Shown here: positions 25,055 to 32,707 of the stretch, piece by piece | Numbering within the stretch: position 1 is the first letter of the stretch | Layout of the letters: each line of letters begins with the position of its first letter | Position numbers and translations under genes: made by a program | NCBI GenBank assembly: GCA_965205235.1 | Contig: CBDBGD010000008.1 | Coordinates: 265,533-329,532 of the forward strand | Length of the DNA: 64,000 bases | Direction of reading: 5' to 3' | DNA from: CBDBGD01 sp965205235 | Lineage (GTDB): Bacteria > Chloroflexota > Dehalococcoidia > Lucifugimonadales > UBA1127 | The notes under the pieces: model-generated | Told to the model about the DNA's origin: nothing | The model's input: the letters and a program-made list of their open reading frames with translations, nothing else | Databases searched by the model: none

Positions 25055-25300
25055 TCAGTCGGTGAAGATGTGGCGGAGGCCCAGCTCCTCGGCCAGCTCC
25101 AACAGGGCCATCATGTATCGCATGTTGGGGCGCGACCGGCCCAGCACCCACCGCCTCACCGTGTAGGGATGGGCGCCGATGCGACGGGCGATCTCCGCCC
25201 ACGTCAGCCCCGACTCCTCCTTGAACCGCTTCAGCCGCTCAGGGAAGTCGGGGGGGACTCCGTAGGTCACCCTCGTGTGGTGTAAGCGCTGTCTCGGCAT
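25055..25300 (-). CDS. Xre-like HTH protein (paralogue of 65-388)
   Basis: An 81-aa protein dominated by an HTH: PDFPERLKRFKEESGLTW, then AEIARRIGAHPYTVRRW as the helix-turn-helix, then a leucine-rich C-terminal helix (MMALLELAEELGLRHIF). ATG 25300 is chosen because AAAGGA lies about 11 bases upstream; the longer reading to 25360 has none. It resembles the HTH protein at 65-388. It stands alone on the minus strand between the mobile element and the surface-protein locus and may mark the element boundary. Confidence 0.65.
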   Translation of the reverse strand: MPRQRLHHTRVTYGVPPDFPERLKRFKEESGLTWAEIARRIGAHPYTVRRWVLGRSRPNMRYMMALLELAEELGLRHIFTD

Positions 25301-25412
25301 GGCGTCGCCGGTCCTTTGCAAAGCCCCCTTCCCCAGGGGAAGGGCCAGCCGTTTGCCCATCCCCCAGGCAGCCTTGGCGAGTCCATCGCGGGCGGGGCCG
25401 GAGGCCCCACCC

Positions 25413-25455
25413 GGACATCCATGTGCGGGCTTTCTTGTTGCCCAACCCGCGCCGG
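25413..25455. repeat. imperfect direct repeat, copy B
   Basis: Second copy of the repeat at 25006-25052, located between the end of the surface-protein locus (stop at 25460) and the HTH gene. It is preceded by a small hairpin GGGGCC-GGA-GGCCCC at about 25394-25408. Confidence 0.45.
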
Positions 25456-25459
25456 TCGG

Positions 25460-26966
25460 CTACCCCGCCGAAGGCGTGGCCGACCTGGGGCCGGCGGTGG
25501 CTTCGCCGTGGATGTTGAAGACAACCACCCTCACCTCGTACCTCACCGCCGTTCTCCAGGTAGTCGATGGTGGCTCTGGTGCCGAAGTATTCTCCTGCCG
25601 ACACCCAGCTGCCCCTGCCCGCTTCCCGGAACTCCACGAAGTAGCGGTCGATCTCCGGATTGCCCATCGTCCGCGGGCGCACTCCATGACTCCGTTATCT
25701 TCCCGTCGCCCGGCGTCAGCGACAGGTTGCGAGGGGCCGAGGGAGCACGCTCCTCATCTTCGTCGTCTCCGCCGCCGTTGTCGTCCTCGCCGCCATTGTC
25801 GTCCTCGCCGCCATTGTCGTCCTCGCCGCCATTGTCGTCCTCGCCGCCGTTGTCGTCCTCGCCGCCATTGTCGTCCTCGCCCTCATCTTCGTCGTTCCCA
25901 TTGTCATCCCCATTGCCGTTATCACCGTTGTCGTCCTGGTCGTCGCCGTCGTCACCGTCGTCGGGTGGTGGCGGCGGCGCCTTGGGCACGGCCGTGGCCG
26001 ACACCATCTCGGAGTTGCCCTCGGCGTTGACGGCCCACACCCGGACGGTGTAGGGCCAGGTCGTTCTCCAACGCCCAACCGCGGTCGAAGACCATGGTGG
26101 TCCCGCTGACTTTCTCGCCGATCCAGGGGCTGGAGGCCGGGAGTGTCGTTGGCCCGGATCTCCGCCCAGTAGTGGGTCAACGGCGGGTTGCCCAGGTCCT
26201 CCGGCGGGAGCCAGTTGACGCCGTTATCGTCCCGTCGCCCGGGGTCAGGGTCAGGTTGCGGGGAGCGCCGGGCACCCGCTTCTCTTCCGGCGGCTCCGGC
26301 GGCGCGACCGGCGTGGCCGATCGCACGAGACGCTTGCGGCGCTCTGGCCCCTGGCTGTTCACGGCCCACACCCGCACGTGGTAGAGCTCCACGCCGTTCT
26401 CCAGATTCTCCAGCAGCAGGGTGTTGCCCGACTGCCGTGTCTCCTGCCAGTTCGGATGCGCCGTCGGCCTGATGCCACACCAGGTACTCGCTCACCGACC
26501 GGGTAGCCTCGGGTCCTCCGGCACTGTCCAGGACACCGCCAGTTCACCGTCACCCGGCGTCAGGGTCAGGTCGCGTGGCGTACCGGGGACCCGCTTCTCT
26601 TCCCTGGCGGCGGCGGCTCCGGCGGATTGGGCACGGCCGTGGCCTCGGCGGCCATCTTGGAGCGGCCGTCGGCGTTGACGGACCACACCCGCACGGTGTA
26701 GGACTGGCCGTTCGACAAGTACCGGAGGTCAATGGTGGTCCCGGTCACCTCGTCTTCGAACCAGATGTCGTTGAAGACCGAGGTTTGGGTGGCGCGGTGC
26801 TCCACCCGGTAGTGGCTCAACTGCGGGTTGCCCAGGTCCTGGGGGCGTCCCAGGTCGCCGTGATCTGCCCGTCGCCGGGCGTCAGGACCAGGTTGCGGGG
26901 CTCCGTGGGCAGCCGGACCGGGCCCGGGTCGGGCTGCGGCTTCGGCAGGTCCGGCGTGGTCCTTGG
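25460..26966 (-). pseudogene. C-terminal Fn3 segment with acidic repeat, multiply frameshifted
   Basis: Fn3 fragments appear in all three frames: PRNLTLTPGDG and PRNLSLTPGDG starts and LENG...YEVRV ends. The last domain runs MGNPEIDRYFVEFREAGRGS, then YEVRVVVFNIHGEATAGP and a stop at 25460. Before it lies an Asp/Glu/Asn/Gly linker encoded by the 18-bp tandem repeat. Each of about four Fn3 domains here is interrupted by a small frameshift. Part of the giant surface-protein locus. Confidence 0.6.
25771..25878 (-). repeat. 18-bp tandem repeat, six units
   Basis: Six head-to-tail units of GCCGCC(A/G)TTGTCGTCCTC at 25771-25878. On the minus strand each unit encodes Glu-Asp-Asn-Gly-Gly-Asp in register (protein period EDDNGG), giving a flexible acidic, possibly calcium-binding linker between Fn3 domains. 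Copy number is likely variable between strains. Confidence 0.85.
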
Positions 26967-29450
26967 TCACCGGATCGCCGCGCCGAGGGCCTCGACCGCC
27001 AGTTCGATGAAGGCCCCCGTGCCCGTGACGTAGTTGGACACCCATACCCGCACGTGGTACAGCGACCCGTTGGTCAGGCCGGTGAAGGTCTTGCTCCTGC
27101 CGCTCTGATGGAACTGCTGCCACGTCGGGGTGCCGTCCAGACGGTAGGAGACGATGTAGCCGGTGATGGGCGGGTGGCCCAGGTCCTCGGGCGGCTCCCA
27201 CTCGGCCTCTATCTGCCCGTCGCCGGGCGTCAGGGTCAGGCTCTTGGGCGCGGTGGGCGGACGGACCGCCGCGCCGAATTCGGGTTTGGCAGCCTCTCCC
27301 GTGTTCCCCGCGACGCCGATGGTCAGCACCCGCACCTCGTAGCTCCTGTGGCCGGCGTCGATGCCGGTGATGGTGGTCTTGGTGCCCGTGCCCTCGTGGG
27401 GCCAGTCGCTCCACTCCGACTCGGGGTCCGTGACCGGCCGGTACTGCACCTTGTAGCCCACGATGCCCGGCGGGTTGCCCACGTCCTCGGGGGGGTCCCA
27501 GGAGACCTCGATGCGCCGCGAGCCGTCGTTTGGCGAGGTCTCGATCTCCACCTTCACGTTGCGGGGTGCCCCGGGCGGACGGCCCGCCGCGGCCTCCGCC
27601 GTCTTGGGCGCGGTGAAGCTGCCGGCGGTGCGGCCGCCGCCCTGGCTGAGCAGCGAACCCACCCGCACCTGGTACGTCCCCTCCGCCAGGCCGGTGATGA
27701 CGGCGGTGCGGAGAGCCGCACTGTCCGTGACAACCGGGGTTTCGGGGTCGTTGTCCGTGTCCCCGTATTCGATGCGCGTGGCGTCGATCCACGCCGTGCT
27801 GCCCGCCGCCCGGTACTGGACGACGTAGCCCGTGTGGCTTGCGTCCGGCATCGAGGGCCTATCCCACGTTGCCTTGATCTCGGCCACACCGGGGGTCAGC
27901 ACCAGATTGAGGGGCGTGTTCGGGTCCACCTCTTCAATAACGGTCAGGAGGGTCAGCGCCGAGGGCGTGGCCTTCACGGGGGCAGTGAAATCGCCAACGT
28001 AGTCCTCGGTTTGGCCGGGTTGGCCGGACGGGATCACCACGTAGCAGTCGGCGGTGGGCGCGGTGCCGTCGGTCGGGCACTCCGGTATGGAATCCTCACC
28101 CGCCTCGGGGTCAGGCACGTCCGAGGCTGCGAGGACGGGAACCACCTCAACGCCCTCGGTACGGGTGACCGACAGCTTGTGGAAGGCCGCCACCCGCACC
28201 TGGTACGCGACGCCGTTGTCCAGATCGTCCAGTTCCGTATCGGTGTCGATGCCGATCAGAACGACGCTCTCCCACGCCGATTCTCCATCCCGCTGCCACT
28301 GGACGACGTAGCCGTCCAGTTCCGGGTTGCCCAGATCCGGGTTGCCCAGGTCGTCCTGCGGCGCGTCCCACAACACGGTTATGCTCCGGTTACCGGGCCT
28401 CAGTTGCAGGCTCTGGGGCTGGCCGGGCAGCCGCTCTGCGCTGGGCGTGGCCGACTCGGAGGCCGTGTAGTCTCCGATGTTCGTGTCGGCGACCACCACG
28501 TAGCAGGCAACGGCGGTAGGAGTAGCGTCATTGGGATCGGGATCGGGAACGGTCGAACACTCAACTCCAGTTCCCGGAGCCGCGAGGTAGAAGGTCACGT
28601 CCAGGTGCACGGCGGACGTGTCGACGTCCGGGGTGTGGAACGCCGCGACCTCAACTTCGTACTCCGTCCCGTTGTCCAGTACGGTCAGCTCCGCACTGGC
28701 CGAGGTCGCCAGGAGTCTCGTCCAGGCCGGTTCGGGAGTCGTGACTTCCCGCCACCGGACGACGTAGCCGTCCATCTCGGGGTCGCCCGGGTCCTGGGGA
28801 GCGTCCCAGGCGACGTCAATCATCTCGTTACCGGGCGTCAGGCTCAGGTTCTGGGGGACGCCCGGCTCCCTCAGTCCGGGCGTTTCCGTCACCGGCGGAT
28901 CGCTAAAGTCGCTTCTCTGCCTCACGTAGGTGCCGGGGTTGTCCGGGTCCTCCACCCTGGGACCCTCCGCCGCCACGCGCACCTCGTACTCGACATCGTC
29001 GTCCAGGAATCGGAGCCGCATGGCGATCTCACTGAAGGGGTCTTCGGGGAGGGCGCCGGAGAGATTGACGAAAATGGTCGCCCATCCCCCCTCGGTGGTG
29101 TGGTCGATCACGCCGTTACCGTCGATGTCGGCACAATACACGGCGATCTGGTTGGCGTTGTCGTTGGTAGTCGGGTTGCAGTCCCACTCGCCAACAACGG
29201 GCTTGATCTGGACGACGTACTGGAGGGTGTCGCCGCCGGGGTTGCCCAGGTCCTCAGGCGGGTCCCAGATCACGAGCAGTCCGCCGACCTCAGGCAGGAC
29301 CCGCACGTTGCGGGGCACGCTGGGAGCGCGCGCCGCCTCGCTCGGCGTGGCCTCGCCATACACGTATGGGCTGACGCCCAGGGCGTTGGTTGCCGCCACA
29401 CGTACCTGGTACTGGGTGTTGGGGTGAAGGTCGGTGATCTCTGCCTCCAA
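26967..29450 (-). CDS. Fn3-repeat segment of surface protein (open 827-codon stretch)
   Basis: The longest unbroken part of the locus; the same frame continues upstream to about 29,665 without a stop, so the start at 29450 (TTG) is not a real start. It contains about eight Fn3 domains, each opening PxxPRNVxVxP or PxxLxLTPG, with a DLGNPxGDxxxYVVQ-like middle and ending YEVRVAAxxxxG. Such repeats form rigid extracellular stalks. It ends in frame at 26967 shortly before the next frameshifted domain. Best read as an internal piece of the giant gene rather than an independent gene. Confidence 0.55.
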   Translation of the reverse strand: MEAEITDLHPNTQYQVRVAATNALGVSPYVYGEATPSEAARAPSVPRNVRVLPEVGGLLVIWDPPEDLGNPGGDTLQYVVQIKPVVGEWDCNPTTNDNANQIAVYCADIDGNGVIDHTTEGGWATIFVNLSGALPEDPFSEIAMRLRFLDDDVEYEVRVAAEGPRVEDPDNPGTYVRQRSDFSDPPVTETPGLREPGVPQNLSLTPGNEMIDVAWDAPQDPGDPEMDGYVVRWREVTTPEPAWTRLLATSASAELTVLDNGTEYEVEVAAFHTPDVDTSAVHLDVTFYLAAPGTGVECSTVPDPDPNDATPTAVACYVVVADTNIGDYTASESATPSAERLPGQPQSLQLRPGNRSITVLWDAPQDDLGNPDLGNPELDGYVVQWQRDGESAWESVVLIGIDTDTELDDLDNGVAYQVRVAAFHKLSVTRTEGVEVVPVLAASDVPDPEAGEDSIPECPTDGTAPTADCYVVIPSGQPGQTEDYVGDFTAPVKATPSALTLLTVIEEVDPNTPLNLVLTPGVAEIKATWDRPSMPDASHTGYVVQYRAAGSTAWIDATRIEYGDTDNDPETPVVTDSAALRTAVITGLAEGTYQVRVGSLLSQGGGRTAGSFTAPKTAEAAAGRPPGAPRNVKVEIETSPNDGSRRIEVSWDPPEDVGNPPGIVGYKVQYRPVTDPESEWSDWPHEGTGTKTTITGIDAGHRSYEVRVLTIGVAGNTGEAAKPEFGAAVRPPTAPKSLTLTPGDGQIEAEWEPPEDLGHPPITGYIVSYRLDGTPTWQQFHQSGRSKTFTGLTNGSLYHVRVWVSNYVTGTGAFIELAVEALGAAIR

Positions 29451-30694
29451 GACGTCGGAGGCGGTCGAGGCGTCGTCGGCCCAGGCGCCGTCGAGGACTG
29501 TCCAGGTTTTGTCGTTGCCCTCGCATGTCGTTTGGTCCGTGTGGGCCGGGTCGGAGCAGAAAGACGCGGTCGAGCCGACGGCGAGGACTGTCCAGGTTCC
29601 GCCGTTGTCCTCGCACTTCGTTTGGTCCGTGTACTGCCGGTCGGTGCAGTATGCGGACGCGCGGTATTGACCGAGTAGCCGGTGATTCCCTCGGCGTTGG
29701 CGGGAGCGCTCCAGGAGACTCCCAGGGACGTCTCGTACGCCAGCAGCGTCAGGGCCGTGGGCGCTCCTGGCGGCCCGATGCGGGACTCCGCGCCGTCGCT
29801 CTGGATTTCCATGTTGCCCCGGGTGACCAGGTTGACGGCGCGCGCCGCCACGGTGTAGCCGGTGTTCACCAACGGCGTGAAGGTGTGGCTCGTGTCAGAC
29901 GTGTCCGTCCAGTCGCCCCAGTTCGTCCCGCCGTCTGTGCTCACCCTGTACTGGTACGTCTCGAAGACCCCGCTGCCGGGGCTCTCAGGCGCTCCCCAGG
30001 TGACCACTATGTGATCGTTCGCGTCCCGCGCCGCCGCCAGGTCCGTCACCGGCCCCGGCGCGCGCTGGAGACCGAACTCCGGCCAGGTGGCCCGCCCGTC
30101 GTTGTCGTGGTCCGCCTTCAGCGCCGGATACTCCTCGGTCGTGCCGAAGTCCCAGCGGTCGGCGTTCCACCCATCGTAGATGCCGGTGTTGGCGGTGGGC
30201 GCTTGCAGTTCGGTGGTGGTCTGGCCCGTGCCGCCGTCACTGCCGGACTGGCCGCTGGTGGTCGTGTCCCAATAAGAGCCGGTTACCGTCGCGGGCACCC
30301 GACCCTCGCCGTCGCCCGGGATGAAGTCCTGGTTGTTGCCGACCAGGCCGCCTACGCTGGGGGTGTTGGCCGTCGTGGCCGACACCGCGCCGGTGGCGTA
30401 GGAGTTGGTGATGCTGCCGCCGTGGTTCCAGCCGACGAGGCCGCCCGCGGTGTTGATGTTGATGGAGGAGTTGTCTAGCTTGACTGCTCCGGTGGCGTAG
30501 GTGTCAGAGATTGTGCCGCTGTTGCGGCCCGCCAGCCCGCCGATGTTGTAGCCGTTGCTGGACACCAGCGCCGGTGGCGTAGCTGCGCTCGATGCGGCCG
30601 GTGTCGTTGCCGTGTTTGTCGTTATAGCCGACGAGGCCGCCCGTGTTGTTGCGTCGCCGCCGTTCACCGTCCCGCTGGCGTAGCTGCCCCGCAC
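29270..30694 (-). CDS. GLUG-repeat and Fn3 segment of surface protein (open 474-codon stretch)
   Basis: An in-frame stretch with GLUG motifs (IGGLAGRNSG, AGGLVGWNHGG, VGGLVGNNQD), then YWDTTTSGQSGS, typical of the end of GLUG domains, then a DNDG calcium-loop-like site and one Fn3 domain (PGPVTDLAAARDANDHIVVT to TGYTVAARAVN). A frameshift at about 29,665 breaks the following domain at GITGYSV, after which the twin Cys repeats are read in the neighbouring frame. It is an internal piece of the giant gene; the ATG at 30694 has no ribosome site. Confidence 0.5.
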   Translation of the reverse strand: MRGSYASGTVNGGDATTRAASSAITTNTATTPAASSAATPPALVSSNGYNIGGLAGRNSGTISDTYATGAVKLDNSSININTAGGLVGWNHGGSITNSYATGAVSATTANTPSVGGLVGNNQDFIPGDGEGRVPATVTGSYWDTTTSGQSGSDGGTGQTTTELQAPTANTGIYDGWNADRWDFGTTEEYPALKADHDNDGRATWPEFGLQRAPGPVTDLAAARDANDHIVVTWGAPESPGSGVFETYQYRVSTDGGTNWGDWTDTSDTSHTFTPLVNTGYTVAARAVNLVTRGNMEIQSDGAESRIGPPGAPTALTLLAYETSLGVSWSAPANAEGITGYSVNTARPHTAPTGSTRTKRSARTTAEPGQSSPSARPRLSAPTRPTRTKRHARATTKPGQSSTAPGPTTPRPPPTSWRQRSPTFTPTPSTRYVWRQPTPWASAHTCMARPRRARRRALPACPATCGSCLRSADCS

Positions 30695-31303
30695 GTTGCC
30701 CTCGGCTGCGCCCCACGAGGCCGCCGGTGTTCTCGCCCCCGGTCACGTTCGCCGCCGACCAGCTATTCTCGATCAGGTCCCCGCCGCCGTTCCAGCCGAC
30801 CAGCCCGCCCACGTTGTGGGCGTTGCCCGTCACGCTGCCCGTCGACCACGCCCGCCGCACCGTGCCGTTGTTGATGCCCGCCAGCGCGCCCACGCCGTCG
30901 TTGCCGGTGACGTTTACGTTCCGCAGGCCCAGGTCGCGCACCACGGCGCCCCAGGCGATGCCGTCGAACAGCCCGGCGCGGGTGTGCCCGCCCCGGTCGA
31001 TGAACAGGTTGGAGATGACGTGGCCGTTGCCGTCGAACACCCCGCCGTAGGTGGCCGGGGACGCTTCATCGTTGTCCGGGTCGCCGATGGGCAGCCAGCC
31101 CTGTCCGGCGTTCCAGTAGGGGTTGCTTGCGTTCCACGCGCCGAAGTTGAGGTCCGCCATGAGCTCGTAGCCGGAGCAGCCCCCTGGCGTCGCCCTGCAC
31201 CGGGAGGACAGCCCATCCCTTCCATCGGCACGGGGAAGGCCAGGGCGTAGTCCACCTCATGCTCGGCGGCCACCATGCCGTCGCCGTTCATGTCCCAGCG
31301 CAC
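30504..31303 (-). pseudogene. DTDGDG/GLUG N-terminal segment, frameshifted
   Basis: Across two frames this reads RWDMNGDGMVAAEHEVDYA, then AFPVPMEGMGCP, then a Cys-containing link to GYELMADLNFGAWN, then GVFDGNGHVISNLFIDRGG and GLUG units NVGGLVGWNGGG and NTGGLVG. This order (a DGDGLIEI-type start, a Cys-flanked GYEL, and FDGNGH before GLUG repeats) is a known architecture of large bacterial surface proteins. Breaks at about 31,210, 30,700 and 30,600. Confidence 0.55.
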
Positions 31304-31336
31304 GGCGTTCAGCTGCGCCAGCGTTGCGTATCTCTA

Positions 31337-32707
31337 TCAGGCCGTCGCCGTCGGTGTCGTAGTCCTTGGCGTCGTCGGGCGTGGCCGTAGCAGCCTCCGA
31401 CCAGTAACGCCATTCACGTCGTCCGTCCCTTGCGCACCGCCCGCACCCGGAACCAGGTCTTCGTCGTTGGTGAGCCCGTCGATGGTGACGGACGGGTCCT
31501 CATCGGCGGCCACGGCGAGGGTGTTCGCGCCCACCACGGTGATGAGCGGCGACAGGGCCGTAGAGGTGCTGCGTGTACTGTTCCAGCCCGAATTTCTCCA
31601 CGACAGTTCCTCACCTGCGGTCGTTATATGTCCCGTGGGCCGGGTTGGTGCTCACTCCCAACGCATGGTCTGGTACCGTCGCCGTCGGCATTCTCCACAC
31701 CCGCAGCGGTGGAACCGGTCCACACCAGGCGCTCCGAGAATCGAACGTTCTGCCCGTCTCGGGTCCCGCCACGTCCCGCGAATCCCAGTCCCCGTCGTAG
31801 AAGTCCGGCGTAGTCGTCGGCCGCCTTCTTGCCGCCCAGCCAGTAGATGGGCACTCCCCGATTGCCGGCGAGTCTGGGTGGTGGCGGTGTTGTCCCGGGC
31901 GTCCACGTCCTCCGTGGAGGCTACGACGGTGAGCTGCTGGGCGAAGCCGTCCTGGATGGCTCCGTGGCCGGACGCCGCCTCCGGCGGCCTGCACGAAGCT
32001 GTTGTAGTCGGCGATGTCCGACGAGCGGGCGTCGCTCGCGTTCCCGAAGTGACGAACAGCAGCCGGAAGGTGTCGCCCTCCCCCAGGCCGGAGGGAACTT
32101 CAGGGCCCAGTCCGGGGGCACCTGGCCCAGTCTCCCGTGCACCACCACGACCTGCTCCGTGTCCACGCTCTGCGGATTGGTGAACCCGGCGTTGGCGGCG
32201 TGCTCGATGTCGTAGCGGTGCACGTCGGCGGGGCTGTTCACCGTCGGGAGCCGTCCACAGCAGCCGCGCCTCGGTGTCGCCCGGTATGGCGACGAGGCCC
32301 GTGGGCTTGCCCGGCGCCGTGCGGAAGGCCGTGGCCGGAGACCACTCACCCCGCCGGGTGTTGCCGTCTCCGTCCAGGTTGTTGGCCCGCACCCGCACCT
32401 CGTAGTCGGTGCTGGGCTCCAGGTTTTGCGGCGGCGTAGGGTCATAGGGGTCATAGCCCGTCAGCGTCAGGCTCCTCCCCGTGCCCCCGGCGTTGGGCAC
32501 GGAGGCGGCCCAGCCCCCGCCGGGCAAACGCACCTCCACGTCGTAGTCGTTGATGGCCGTCGGTCCCTGGTGGGCCGGCGCGCTCCAGTTCACCGTCACG
32601 CTCAACTTCTCGCCGGTTGCGGTTGAGCCGACGCTAAATATCGTGGGCGCAACGGGCGCCCCGGCGCTCCGGGGAGGGTTTCCGCAAAGGAGGATGGGCC
32701 CGACCAC
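31337..32707 (-). pseudogene. densely frameshifted linker domain (FRLLFVTSG type)
   Basis: At least eight frame changes in about 1.3 kb. The pieces join to a recognisable domain: DTFRLLFVTSG, then SSDIADYNSFVQAAGG, AIQDGFAQQLTVVASTEDVD, ARDNTATTQT, VPIYWLGGKKAADDYA, DFYDGDWDS, RLVWTGSTAAGVENADGDGT and LGVSTNPAHGTYND. Downstream VVGANTLAVAADEDPSVTID ends the piece. The first part (32707-32250) is an Fn3 domain continuing from the N-terminal open segment. Confidence 0.55.

Noticed and set aside
25771..25878. Possible CRISPR array
   Set aside because: Units are directly adjacent 18-mers with no spacers and lie in register with the coding frame.
27054..29678. 874-codon plus-strand open frame opposite the Fn3 region
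   Set aside because: Shadow of the Fn3 coding frame; composition (Val/Gly/Arg-rich, no motifs) is that of an antisense reading.
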